DNA of 64,000 bases from Candidatus Nitrospira allomarina (GCF_032050975.1 NZ_CP116967.1:744001-808000); one strand, 5' to 3'; shown: positions 35,202-44,298, numbered from the stretch's first letter. Made by a program: numbers and translations. The notes: generated by a model not told the origin, from the letters alone.

Positions 35202-35567
35202 ATGACTGAACCTGACACACCTCTCCCACATATCACCACAACCGAAACCTTGGTGAGATTTTATGTCCTCCTCTCCCAATACATCGATCGTTGCCTGGAT
35301 GAGGCCACAAAACGTTCACTCCCGGAAGGAGAATTTCAAAAACATCTGGCCGAGACTCACACTCAGGTGACGGAGCTTCTTACGACCAACCGGGTGGTCA
35401 AAAACAAAGCGGAGACGGAATTTCAACGGATCACGACCCTCTGTGAACAATTTTTGAAAACCCCGAACGATCAGACCCTTAAAAGTAGTCTGCACCACGA
35501 GCATGACGTTCTGAGAATAAAAATGTTAGCGCTGAGCGACCTCCTAGCGGTGTTTCGATCGGTATAG
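35202..35567 (+). CDS. Hypothetical helical protein
   Basis: A 121-aa soluble protein predicted to be almost all alpha-helix, with many Glu, Lys and Leu residues and possible coiled-coil segments (about residues 40-75). No family was recognised. AAGGAG lies 5 nt before the ATG. It precedes the run of four HEAT-repeat genes by about 140 bp on the same strand and could be part of that transcript. Confidence 0.65.
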   Translation: MTEPDTPLPHITTTETLVRFYVLLSQYIDRCLDEATKRSLPEGEFQKHLAETHTQVTELLTTNRVVKNKAETEFQRITTLCEQFLKTPNDQTLKSSLHHEHDVLRIKMLALSDLLAVFRSV

Positions 35568-35707
35568 CCTCTACCACCACCCGCCACAGACGACCTTTCT
35601 CCTGCCTCATTGACCGCCCAAAAAATCGTGTGGTAACGTCGATCTTCGGGTTTTCCCTAATGGTAGGGGGAACAGGTAAAATCCAAATTTCTCCACTTGG
35701 AACAGAC

Positions 35708-36805
35708 ATGGTCGACTCAGTCGCTGAACATATTTCTGCCCTGGATGACGAGGATTGGGGGGTGCGCGAAGACGCTGCGGTAGCCCTCGGACGTCTTGGC
35801 GATCCCCGCAGCGTTCAGCCTTTAATTCGGACGCTTCGCGACTCGGACCGGGCCGTGCGGGAGGCCGCAACTGCAGCCCTAAAAGCGCTTGGCGAACCGG
35901 CCATTCTCTCATTAGGGTTTTGCCTTCAGGATTTGAATCCGCAGGTTCAGGAATCGGCTGCGTGCATCCTGGCCGATATTGCAAACGAACAGGTATTAGA
36001 TCCCTTGTTGTCCGCGGCATTAAATCCTAACTGGATTGTGCGCATGTCGGCAGCCAAAGGCCTGAGTCGCATTCAGAATTCCCAAGCCATTGATACGTTG
36101 ATTTTGCTTCTTCAGGACAAAGTGCCAGCCGTGCGAGAGGAGGCGGGACGGGCCATACAGGCCATCGGCAATACCAGCATTCCAAAACTGTTGGAAAAAT
36201 TAAAGGATCAGAATTGGAAAATCCGGTTGCGGGCGGTGGAAGCGTTAACCCTGTTGAAACCCCTGGAAGCGGTAGGACATCTGATGATTCTGGTTCTCGA
36301 AGATTCCGATACAGCCGTACGCCAGGACGCCGTGCGAGCACTCGGACAGATTGGCGATCCCCGTGCCATTCCTTTATTGCTCTCGTCCCTTGCCCTCGAA
36401 ACGCCATCACTCAAATTGCCCTCGATTGAAGCACTTGGCCAGCTCAGATCCACCGAAGCTATTCCCATGTTAATCGCATTGGTCAACTCGCTACCTAAGG
36501 AAGCCTATGAAGATCGCATGGAAGGATGCACCGATCCCCAATATAAAGAAGATCTCCCTCCCCTGGAAGCCGCCATCAGGGCCCTGGGAAAAATTCGTGA
36601 CCCACAGGCTATTCCCACCCTTATTCAAGCGCTGCAGAGTACGCTCCTACGGACAGAAGCCGCCGAGGCCCTCACGCAGTTTGGCCAAACAGCCGTAAAT
36701 CCATTGTTACATCTCTTAAAAACGACCAAGAATGACAATCTCCGTCGTCATGTGTTGGAATCCCTTTCTCACCTTGGCTGGAGGCCGGGACAGATTCGCA
36801 TCTAA
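35708..36805 (+). CDS. HEAT-repeat protein 2
   Basis: A protein of about 365 aa consisting of roughly eleven HEAT-like repeats of about 31 residues (DEDWGVREDAAVALGRLGD, DSDRAVREAATAALKALG and further). No catalytic motif, signal peptide or membrane segment. An insert (about residues 255-290, with YEDRMEGCTDPQYKEDLPPL) breaks the repeat rhythm. The ATG at 35708 puts the first repeat at the N-terminus, as in the neighbouring paralogues; a GTG at 35630 would add residues unlike them. The next HEAT gene starts 15 nt after the stop. Confidence 0.85.
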   Translation: MVDSVAEHISALDDEDWGVREDAAVALGRLGDPRSVQPLIRTLRDSDRAVREAATAALKALGEPAILSLGFCLQDLNPQVQESAACILADIANEQVLDPLLSAALNPNWIVRMSAAKGLSRIQNSQAIDTLILLLQDKVPAVREEAGRAIQAIGNTSIPKLLEKLKDQNWKIRLRAVEALTLLKPLEAVGHLMILVLEDSDTAVRQDAVRALGQIGDPRAIPLLLSSLALETPSLKLPSIEALGQLRSTEAIPMLIALVNSLPKEAYEDRMEGCTDPQYKEDLPPLEAAIRALGKIRDPQAIPTLIQALQSTLLRTEAAEALTQFGQTAVNPLLHLLKTTKNDNLRRHVLESLSHLGWRPGQIRI

Positions 36806-36820
36806 CTGAAAGACCTGACG

Positions 36821-37912
36821 ATGCCGAAGGAAACATTCGAAACTATCATTTCTGAACTGGATCATGAGGAAGACTGGCGCCGAATGCGGGCCACCTCCAC
36901 CTGCATGAAAGGTGGACCCAAGGCCGTCGAGGCCATCATTCATGCCATGGCGACGGGCTCTTCTCATTACAAGGTGGAAGCGGCAAAAATGTTAGCCCGC
37001 CTACGGGATCCCCGAGCCGGTCAGGCTCTCGCTCATGTCCTGAAGGATGAGGATGAACAGGTGAAACAGGCAGCCGTCGATGCCTTGGAGCATATGGCTG
37101 GCATTTTGGATGAAGCCACCGCATCTGCACTCTTAGAATATTTACGCGACGATACTCTCCAGGAAAAAGTCACGGCCCTACTTGGTGTGATTCCCACTTC
37201 TATCGGCCCTCTGTCGGAACGGCTCAAAGATCCCGATCCGGCCATCCGTCTCCGGGCCGCAGAGATTCTCGCCCACCTCCTTGATCCTCGATCGGCAAAT
37301 GCGTTTGTTGATGCCATGTCCGACCCCGATCTTCGTGACCTGGCCACCGATACCTTGCGCAAATTGGGCGCCATTAGGGACCGTGTCGATCAAACGATGG
37401 ACGACCTGCGGGCGGTGGACGAATCCGAGTTGAAAGAAGGTGTCCGGCAAGAAGCCGTTATTCAACTGCATCGTATTGGACGGCCAATTGTTGAAATTCT
37501 CATTGAATACCTGGAAGACGATGACTGGGTGGTTCGGGAAGCCGCCGCTGACACCCTTGGTAAAATTGGCGATATTCGCGCAGTGGAACCGCTCATGATC
37601 CGGCTCCGGTCTGACAAAGATACGGGGGTGAAAGAACATGCGCTGAAATCCCTTGGGCTCATCGGCGATCCACGGCCGGTAGAATTATTCATTGAAGCCA
37701 TTCCCGTTCGCCCTCTTCGCATACTCGCTGTCGAAGCCCTGGAGAAAGTGAAAGATATCGAAGTCCTGAGGCCCCATATGGAATTATTTGCCCGATTAAA
37801 AACCGACCGGGACGGCTTGATTTCCTATAATTCCGGGGTCATCCTTGACAAACTCGAGGCTGCCACTGCACAAATGAACATGGCTGAAGAGACCTGGGCC
37901 GCAAAGGAATAA
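36821..37912 (+). CDS. HEAT-repeat protein 3
   Basis: A 363-aa HEAT-like solenoid. Repeats such as DPRAGQALAHVLKDEDEQVKQAAVDAL and DDDWVVREAAADTLGKIGD (shown in part) alternate with less regular segments, including residues 185-215 (DQTMDDLRAVDESELKEG). The last 40 residues leave the repeat pattern. It starts 15 nt after HEAT protein 2 and ends 14 nt before HEAT protein 4, so the three form one operon. No enzyme motif was seen; a protein-binding scaffold role is likely. Confidence 0.87.
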   Translation: MPKETFETIISELDHEEDWRRMRATSTCMKGGPKAVEAIIHAMATGSSHYKVEAAKMLARLRDPRAGQALAHVLKDEDEQVKQAAVDALEHMAGILDEATASALLEYLRDDTLQEKVTALLGVIPTSIGPLSERLKDPDPAIRLRAAEILAHLLDPRSANAFVDAMSDPDLRDLATDTLRKLGAIRDRVDQTMDDLRAVDESELKEGVRQEAVIQLHRIGRPIVEILIEYLEDDDWVVREAAADTLGKIGDIRAVEPLMIRLRSDKDTGVKEHALKSLGLIGDPRPVELFIEAIPVRPLRILAVEALEKVKDIEVLRPHMELFARLKTDRDGLISYNSGVILDKLEAATAQMNMAEETWAAKE

Positions 37913-37926
37913 AGGAGTGATGACCC

Positions 37927-38697
37927 ATGACGGAAGGTAACCACGTAGACCCCTTATTGTCGGCGCTTCGCGATGACAATGAAGCCCTTCGAAATCATGC
38001 CGCTTCTAGACTCGGAGAAGCCGGGTCAGAAGCAATTCCCAAGCTGATTAATATGTTTCTGGAAGACGATTGTGTGGTGCGTGAGGCAGCTACGAGTGCG
38101 TTGGTTCAAATTGGGGAACCAGCCGTTGATCCCCTGATCGAGGCGTTAAAAGATGATGAGGAATGGTCTGTTCGAGAACAGGCAGCCACCGCTCTCGGGA
38201 AACTCCGTGCCATTAAATCGGTGGACCCTTTGATACAAGCTCTCCGTCTTGACAAGGATGGAGGTGTGCGCACCGCTGCCATCTGGGCTTTAGAACGCAT
38301 TGGGCATCCTGATGCCGTTCCCGCCTTGGTGGATGCTCTGATGGACGCAACTCTCCGTGAAGATGCCGCAAGAGTCTTAAAAAAATTGGGAGATTCCCGC
38401 GCAACTGATGCTCTGGTGGAGGGCTTACAGGCCTCAAACTGGATTGTGCGCCGGCACGCGGCAGAGGCGTTAGGGAAAATTGGCGATCCTCGCAGCTTAG
38501 ATCCTTTAATTCATGCTCTGGCCGATGAGGACTGGTTGGTCCGTCGTAATGCCGCAGAATCCCTGGCTCGCTTCAAAGATAGTCGGGCCATCGATCCTTT
38601 GGTCCCCTTGCTCGAAGATGAAAATGAAATGGTCCGGGACACAGCCGAAGGTGCCCTGGCAAGCTTGGGATGGACACCCGGTTCTTCCCATTCATAG
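37927..38697 (+). CDS. HEAT-repeat protein 4
   Basis: A 256-aa protein that is the most regular of the group: about eight HEAT-like repeats, each near 31 residues, with the recurring pattern VREAATSALVQIGEPAVDPL and RRHAAEALGKIGDPRSLDPL. It ends with a short Gly-Trp tail (LGWTPGSS), a tail also seen in HEAT proteins 1 and 2 (LGWKPTE, LGWRPGQ). The shared tail suggests common descent. A purine-rich GGAGTGATG site precedes the ATG. Confidence 0.88.
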   Translation: MTEGNHVDPLLSALRDDNEALRNHAASRLGEAGSEAIPKLINMFLEDDCVVREAATSALVQIGEPAVDPLIEALKDDEEWSVREQAATALGKLRAIKSVDPLIQALRLDKDGGVRTAAIWALERIGHPDAVPALVDALMDATLREDAARVLKKLGDSRATDALVEGLQASNWIVRRHAAEALGKIGDPRSLDPLIHALADEDWLVRRNAAESLARFKDSRAIDPLVPLLEDENEMVRDTAEGALASLGWTPGSSHS

Positions 38698-38756
38698 TAT
38701 ATTGCAATCAATGCTTTTTCCCTTTTTTTAACTCTCACGAAGGACACTGACACATT

Positions 38757-39425
38757 ATGGCTAATGAAGCACCCGCAAAGCTCATTTCGATCGGGCCCAA
38801 GAGTGGCACGAAAAAGGATGGGTTTAATCTTGTGACCGAGAACGTCACCGCGATCAATCTTGAGACAAACCAAATTGAGGTCGAGCTCCTGGCGTACGAT
38901 GGGAAGACCGTTCTTATGGATGTCAGTGAAGAGGCCGCCGAAGACCTCCAAAAGATCAAAATCGGTGACGGGGCGACACTTCGTGTCGTGGAAGAAGACG
39001 GCAAACGAATCGTCAAAAGTTTTCGCATCCGCTCCAAGGACCCCAATATTCAACGAGCCGATGCTGCGCTGCAGGATCTTACCGATACGCACTGGCTCAA
39101 TCGCAAGCATGCCATTGAAGTCCTTGGAGAACTCCGGGTAGAAGCCGCCGTGAAACCGTTGGTGGAAATGCTCAGTGATGAAGTCGGTGATGTCCGGCAG
39201 CGTGCCTATGAGGCTTTGATCAAAATAGGAGCACCCTGTGTCCCTGATGTCATACCGCTTTTGGTCTCCGAAGATGATGACCTTCGACAATCGGCAACCG
39301 AAATTCTTCGAAAAATTGGAAAACCGGCAGTGGAGCCTTTGGCTCTGGCATTAGGCGAAGCTGATGAAAAGCTTCAAAAACGCATCATGAAGGTGTTGGA
39401 CCGCATGGGCTATAAACGCAAATAG
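38757..39425 (+). CDS. HEAT-repeat protein 5 with an N-terminal beta-rich domain
   Basis: A 222-aa protein. Residues 1-95 form a beta-rich domain (INLETNQIEVELLAYDGKTV, IGDGATLRVVEEDGKRIVK) without clear homology; residues 100-220 are four HEAT-like repeats. It is the last gene of the HEAT run, 59 nt after HEAT protein 4. The extra domain distinguishes it and could supply binding specificity. A terminator-like hairpin follows at 39480-39501. Confidence 0.83.
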   Translation: MANEAPAKLISIGPKSGTKKDGFNLVTENVTAINLETNQIEVELLAYDGKTVLMDVSEEAAEDLQKIKIGDGATLRVVEEDGKRIVKSFRIRSKDPNIQRADAALQDLTDTHWLNRKHAIEVLGELRVEAAVKPLVEMLSDEVGDVRQRAYEALIKIGAPCVPDVIPLLVSEDDDLRQSATEILRKIGKPAVEPLALALGEADEKLQKRIMKVLDRMGYKRK

Positions 39426-39479
39426 GGTCCCCGGCCAGGGTACACCCAAAGCCGACCATCCGCTCGCGTACAAAACACA

Positions 39480-39501
39480 AAAGGCAACTGGACTCGCCTT
39501 T
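39480..39501. terminator. Possible bidirectional terminator between the HEAT run and the UDP-glucose dehydrogenase gene
   Basis: AAAGGC (39480-39485) pairs with GCCTTT (39496-39501) around a 10-nt loop, between two convergent genes. A-rich and T-rich flanks are short, so efficiency is uncertain. Confidence 0.35.
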
Positions 39502-39579
39502 GTCGCTAATCCTGCCTGTTCCCTGGACAGGCTTGCCAACGAAGTTAGGCTTCGAGCAAGGACCGTGTCTTAAGATCTC

Positions 39580-40911
39580 TTAGCTTTTTTGGGAAGGTTG
39601 GGTTCCCACGGTTTTTCGACCCACCGAAATATAATAAAATCCCTGCTCTTCCATCCGTTGCGGTTCATAGACATTGCGAAGATCGATAAAAATCCGGGAG
39701 TTCACCGCAGCCCGAACCCGGTCAAAATCCAAGCTTCTAAATTGGTTCCATTCCGTGACCAACACCACGGCATCCGCCCCTTCCATGGTGTGATAGGCAT
39801 CCTGACAGGGGACCATGGTTGGCAACACCTTCATCGATATCTCCAAGGCCTCCGGATCGTAGGTCCGCACGATCCCGCCCGCTTTCATGATCTGCTCTGC
39901 AAGGAACAGGGCCGGCGAATCCCGAATATCGTCCGTGTTAGGTTTAAAGGCCAATCCGAGTATGGCAATGGTTTTCCCGCGTAACTCTCCGACGGCATCT
40001 CGTATTTTCTCCATCATCCGGACTCGCTGATCGTCGTTCACTCGTTTGGTGGCCTTGGCTATGGTCATTTCATAATCATTTTCGTTTCCGATATTGATCA
40101 GTGCGGCAGTATCTTTTCCAAAACACGACCCTCCATATCCTGGACCTGCATGCAGAAATTTCGACCCGATTCGTTTATCTAATCCCATCCCTTTGGCCAC
40201 CATTTGCACATCGGCTCCAACCCGTTCGCAGAGGTTGGCCATTTCATTAATAAATGAGATTTTCGTGGCCAAAAACACATTCGAAGCGTATTTGATCATT
40301 TCAGCGGTTGGAATATCAGTGATCACAATAGGCGTTTCAAGAATATACAAGGGACGGTACAAATCTTTCATAATCGCCACCGATTCAGGACTGTCGGCTC
40401 CAATCACCACACGATTGGGCCGCATGAAATCTTCAATGGCCGATCCCTCCCGAAGAAATTCAGGATTCGAGACCACGCCAAAATTACAGGCCGATTCCTG
40501 ATTCGCCTGAATAATCGATCGAATACGTTTGGCGGTTCCGACCGGCACGGTGGATTTGGTCACAACCACCTTATATCCTTTCATTCGGGTTCCCACATTT
40601 TTGGCCACTTCATCGATAAAAGACAGATCGGCAGACCCGTCCTCACGGGAAGGGGTTCCCACGGCAATAAAAATGACCAGGGCTTCATCGACGGCTTTGT
40701 GTAAATCGGTGGTAAATCGAAGACGGCCGGCCGTCAGATTTTTGGTCACAAGTTCGGAGAGGCCTGGCTCAAAAAATGGCACTTTGCCTTTTTCTAAAGC
40801 CGCAATTCGCTTGGCATCCGTGTCCATACATAGGACGTTCAAGCCAAATTCCGCAAAACAAGCCCCTGTGACCAATCCCACGTACCCCGTTCCTATCACG
40901 CTGACATACAT
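39580..40911 (-). CDS. UDP-glucose 6-dehydrogenase
   Basis: A 443-aa enzyme that oxidises UDP-glucose to UDP-glucuronate with two NAD, giving a precursor of surface polysaccharides. The NAD-binding motif VSVIGTGYVGLVTGACFA is at residues 4-21, and the catalytic Cys is in GPGYGGSCFGKDTAAL (about residue 260). The C-terminal UDP-binding domain has AILGLAFKPNTDDIRDSPA. Length is normal for the UgdH/TuaD group. A near-perfect AAGGAGGATAAC site precedes the ATG. Confidence 0.95.
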   Translation of the reverse strand: MYVSVIGTGYVGLVTGACFAEFGLNVLCMDTDAKRIAALEKGKVPFFEPGLSELVTKNLTAGRLRFTTDLHKAVDEALVIFIAVGTPSREDGSADLSFIDEVAKNVGTRMKGYKVVVTKSTVPVGTAKRIRSIIQANQESACNFGVVSNPEFLREGSAIEDFMRPNRVVIGADSPESVAIMKDLYRPLYILETPIVITDIPTAEMIKYASNVFLATKISFINEMANLCERVGADVQMVAKGMGLDKRIGSKFLHAGPGYGGSCFGKDTAALINIGNENDYEMTIAKATKRVNDDQRVRMMEKIRDAVGELRGKTIAILGLAFKPNTDDIRDSPALFLAEQIMKAGGIVRTYDPEALEISMKVLPTMVPCQDAYHTMEGADAVVLVTEWNQFRSLDFDRVRAAVNSRIFIDLRNVYEPQRMEEQGFYYISVGRKTVGTQPSQKS

Positions 40912-41062
40912 GAAGTTATCCTCCTTGATCTCAATATGATATTCCCATTTTACTCGGTTAAAATCTTATTGCACTTAAAAAAGAACGAATTAGTATACCC
41001 TATTCAATGTTGCTTGACAGCCTCCAGGGTGCCAACTAGAATCAGTTCAAATTTCCAACAGA

Positions 41063-41137
41063 GCGGGAATAGCTCAGTGGTAGAGCATCGCCTTGCCAAG
41101 GCGAGGGTCGGGGGTTCAAATCCCCTTTCCCGCTCCA
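41063..41137 (+). tRNA. tRNA-Gly (GCC anticodon)
   Basis: A 75-nt cloverleaf with acceptor stem GCGGGAA/TTCCCGC, D-arm AGCTCAGTGGTAGAGC, anticodon stem-loop CGCCTTGCCAAGGCG (GCC at 41095-41097), T-arm GGGGGTTCAAATCCCC and an encoded CCA end. It stands alone between genes. Confidence 0.97.
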
Positions 41138-41186
41138 ATTCAAGCGGGTTTTTTCAGCCTTATTACGGCTTCTACTTCCTCACCCT

Positions 41187-41339
41187 TCACTTGCCTGGTG
41201 GCTGAGGTTCAACCTTTATATTCATTCCGTCTAAGGGTTCCCAAAGACCTTCCTCTTTGGTCGGACCGGGAATTTTGACCAATATTTCTAAGTCCTCATT
41301 CAAATCTTTGAGAAAATCTTTCATTTGCCCGACTGTCAT
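41187..41339 (-). CDS. Small hypothetical protein, 50 aa
   Basis: A 50-codon frame starting MTVGQMKDFLKDLNEDLEI and ending in a Pro-rich tail. The start resembles short proteins of the type TVGxLKxLLxxLPDDxEV found in many bacteria (function unknown). AAAGG lies about 10 nt before the ATG. It is below the usual gene-calling length but the composition and start look genuine. Confidence 0.55.
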   Translation of the reverse strand: MTVGQMKDFLKDLNEDLEILVKIPGPTKEEGLWEPLDGMNIKVEPQPPGK

Positions 41340-41495
41340 ATATCATGCCTTTCTCTAAGGGTTGTTAATTTTTACCACCCTGTTGTCACTTCTATTCTTT
41401 CCTATTCTACCTTAAAGGATATGTAGGCCCTGACGGGTTTCATCACTGTATTTTTTTCTGTTTTCCGCACATAGAGCAGGAATTATTTCTTCCAT

Positions 41496-42803
41496 TCAGT
41501 CGGTCACCAAAATCACCCACCACGGCGTGGATTCTTCATGCATCCGGGAAAACTGCCGTGCCGTAAAACTGCTGGGAACGCCATCCAACACTGCTCCACG
41601 TCGAATTTCCACATACCTGAACCGGCAAGACATCTGTCCATCTTCCTTTGTCGCACCTGCAAAAGGCATAAGATTTCGCAGATTGGCCATCTCGGATAAG
41701 TCTATTCTCTCCCCGACGGCCATGGTGGACAACTCCGCATATACTTCCCCAAAAATTTCCGGAAGGAGAGCTTTGGTAAAAATTTCATTGATTGGACGGA
41801 ATCGATCATCAGCCAACAATTGGCTGAGCACCTCCCAAAAAACCTCATCATCAATAGCCGAAAGAATACTTACGCCACTTCGTTCGGCCATGAATCGTAA
41901 CAGTGCCAGGGGCCCCAGTATGTCAAATTTCCAATCGGGGAAGGTTAAGGTGCGTCCCTGGTGAGAGACCTCTAAAACGGGTTCACCTTCATAGCGACTC
42001 TGATGATAATTTCCCCGGCTGGATTGAAGATGCGCATGGATAATTTCAGGAGCCAAGCGACTGGGTTCATAGGCAAAGGTGGGATTAGCCGGAGCATGGC
42101 AGGTACTGACGGTGTAACGAGACAACTTCCCTTTGCTCTTCGAAAATGTTTCCAGGCCCATGCCCCCACAAAATTTAAAGCGTAATTCTTCTGGCGGGAA
42201 GCTCTGTAAATATCGCTCACGATCCAGATTTTTGTGATAGACGCCGCCCACACGGGATCCCGGCATCAACCGATCAAACGCATGCAAGGTCAGCGGGGTA
42301 CGTTGCGTCCGAAAATATGGGACATAGTGATCCACCAATTCCTGCTCAAAGGACAAATCTCCAGCTCCGACATCTAACAGGGAGGGTGTGGCCGTATGCC
42401 TTAGCGCGTCATAGGGATTTGAGGCATTCCGAATTATTTCCTCCCATTGAGCCCCGGACAGTTCTTCCGGATTTTTCTTACTTCCACCATCGACTAAGAG
42501 GCCCCATACCATGAGTGCACGCACTGCTTTGGAAGGGGGAAATCCGGTCAATTCTTTGAGGATCTTGTTCCCCTCTTTGTTTCCAATGGGTTTGGAGAAT
42601 TGTTGCAGGGCATCGACTAATCGATCGCGAAGTGATGAATCAAGGGGGGCCTTTTGTATATGTTGAAGAAGGGCGGGCAGCATGGTCTGTAAGGTTTCAG
42701 GAACCATGCATTTCCTACTTGCCTCCCAGTGGTGCGGAGAGGATTCCCGACTGACCTTGATTCTCTCCCGAAATGCCGCCAACCCGAGTTTCTGATCATC
42801 CAT
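41496..42803 (-). CDS. Methyltransferase-like protein of unknown function
   Basis: A 435-aa soluble protein. SLLDVGAGDLSFEQELVDHY (about residues 141-160) resembles SAM-binding motif I (LDVGxGxLxFxxxL), with an acidic segment further on. The rest does not match a family I know. The N-terminal 130 residues are helical; the C-terminal 150 residues may be a separate domain. The substrate cannot be inferred. Upstream lies a repeat-rich gap and downstream the small gene at 41187. Confidence 0.6.
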   Translation of the reverse strand: MDDQKLGLAAFRERIKVSRESSPHHWEASRKCMVPETLQTMLPALLQHIQKAPLDSSLRDRLVDALQQFSKPIGNKEGNKILKELTGFPPSKAVRALMVWGLLVDGGSKKNPEELSGAQWEEIIRNASNPYDALRHTATPSLLDVGAGDLSFEQELVDHYVPYFRTQRTPLTLHAFDRLMPGSRVGGVYHKNLDRERYLQSFPPEELRFKFCGGMGLETFSKSKGKLSRYTVSTCHAPANPTFAYEPSRLAPEIIHAHLQSSRGNYHQSRYEGEPVLEVSHQGRTLTFPDWKFDILGPLALLRFMAERSGVSILSAIDDEVFWEVLSQLLADDRFRPINEIFTKALLPEIFGEVYAELSTMAVGERIDLSEMANLRNLMPFAGATKEDGQMSCRFRYVEIRRGAVLDGVPSSFTARQFSRMHEESTPWWVILVTD

Positions 42804-43332
42804 GAGGTATCATCCCTTACTTGGAGCGTTGAAAAAGGCCGCAAGTAACATTCCCTGCCCTCGCCGAACCCCCTTCGCCAAAGTAGCTACGAAGGCTGAA
42901 AGCGGCTTTGTGTCTATGAGCCGAAGCGCTTCCACCCTCGCAGGGTCAGGGACACTTTAGCGGTGTGGCTCGACGCGAAAGCGCGCTGGTAGGGCGCCGC
43001 TTGGCCATATTCACCAGCTCCTCCCTGCGTCCTGTCCAGCCCGGTACTTGCGGCCTCTCCCTTCCAGAAGCCTCAGAACAGGACCAGACGAGCCTTCCTT
43101 CGTCCAAGCTCAGGACAAGCTTTGAACACTCCATGATTCCTTGCTTCCCCTGAGTCCCGGGCCCTCACATGTCAATGAAAAAGCCAAATATTTGAATAAT
43201 TCAACCGCCCACTTCGGACAGTTACTTAAACCGATTCTTCACGCACCTTAGCCGCTCTGAATATTCTGAAACAACCGAATGGCTTCCGAAATATTGCCCA
43301 AAGGAGAGAACTATGCTACACCTTGCCTCGTT
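42804..43332. other. Repeat-rich intergenic region
   Basis: About 530 bp with a GC-rich core. Positions 42826-42845 (GCGTTGAAAAAGGCCGC) resemble the right end of the MITE-like element at 62704-62824, and short inverted repeats such as CCTTCG/CGAAGG (about 42870-42897) follow. It looks like a decayed stack of intergenic repeats. The short frames here are not genes. Confidence 0.4.
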
Positions 43333-44298
43333 ATGTTCACACCTTATTTTCAACCTGCGAAACAACACTTTCTCTCCCTACTTATGGGAATCATGGTGAT
43401 GAGCGCCAACACCGGATGTGCCACGTCTCAAGTCAACCCGACATTTGAAGTCAACCACATCTACGATGTCTCCCAGCAGAAAGCCATCACATTCGACGAT
43501 CTGCTCCCCCAACTATTATCCGCCGATGTGATTTATATCGGCGAAGAACATTATACCCCCTCACACCTTGAGGCAGCCCAGACAATCCTGAATGCCCTCC
43601 TTGCCCATGACCGGCACCCGGTGCTGGCCATGGAAATGTTTAGTTGGGATGGACAATCCGGGCTAGACCGGTACACCCAGGAATCCGAATTTACGACAGA
43701 ACAACTGATAAAGGAATCACAATGGAACACGAATTGGGGTGGAGAGTTTTCAGATTATCAACCGTTGGTGACCTTTGCTAAATCGCATAACCTTAAAATT
43801 TTTGGTCTTAACCCGCCACGCCCCCTTGTTCGCTTGGTCGCCACAAAGGGATTAACCGAGGCCTTGCGAGACCCCGAAATGCGAAAGTGGCCAATTCAAG
43901 ACATCGTGACCGATAATCCCGCATATGAGCAATTGATCTTTGAACAAATTGAAGCGTGCCATCCTGGCTTGCCAAAGCACGTGTACCGCCGAATTTTTGA
44001 AGCATCCATCTTCCGGGATGAGGGCATGGCTCAGATTATCGCCAATTACCTCAACACACGATCCCGGACTGACGAACCGCTGGTGAGCTACACAGGGGGC
44101 GGCCATATTCAGTATAAAATCCCTGTCCCTAAGCGAGTTGAACGAAAGCACCCCGGCGTCAAATCCATGACCATTTATCTCGAAGCATGGGATCCCTCCA
44201 AAAAACAGGAGGTTCGTTCGGAAATGCAAACCGGCATTGCCGATTTTCTCTGGCTTACCCCTTTGGGCCCCCAAGGCCTTCAGCCCCGTTGTGGCTAA
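43333..44298 (+). CDS. ChaN family lipoprotein (haem-binding uptake-like)
   Basis: A protein of about 321 aa with a lipoprotein-type signal (FLSLLMGIMVMSANTGC, lipobox Cys at about residue 29). The ChaN/TIKI-like core shows DVIYIGEEHYTPSHLEAAQ, VLAMEMFSWDGQSGLDRY and VSYTGGGHIQYKIPVPKR, with conserved Glu and His residues. Campylobacter ChaN binds haem; other members may be metal-dependent peptidases. The start is uncertain: the best ribosome binding site (43302-43308) serves an ATG at 43313 in another frame, while the in-frame ATGs at 43279 and 43333 have none. Confidence 0.82.
   Translation: MFTPYFQPAKQHFLSLLMGIMVMSANTGCATSQVNPTFEVNHIYDVSQQKAITFDDLLPQLLSADVIYIGEEHYTPSHLEAAQTILNALLAHDRHPVLAMEMFSWDGQSGLDRYTQESEFTTEQLIKESQWNTNWGGEFSDYQPLVTFAKSHNLKIFGLNPPRPLVRLVATKGLTEALRDPEMRKWPIQDIVTDNPAYEQLIFEQIEACHPGLPKHVYRRIFEASIFRDEGMAQIIANYLNTRSRTDEPLVSYTGGGHIQYKIPVPKRVERKHPGVKSMTIYLEAWDPSKKQEVRSEMQTGIADFLWLTPLGPQGLQPRCG

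Noticed and set aside
38511-39290. 259-aa frame opposite HEAT proteins 4 and 5
   Set aside because: Antisense of well-supported genes, with no start signal or recognisable domain.
28869-39425. Periodic DNA similarity that might suggest a CRISPR or tandem repeat array
   Set aside because: The periodicity is about 93 bp with high divergence and comes from HEAT-repeat coding; no identical direct repeats with unique spacers exist.
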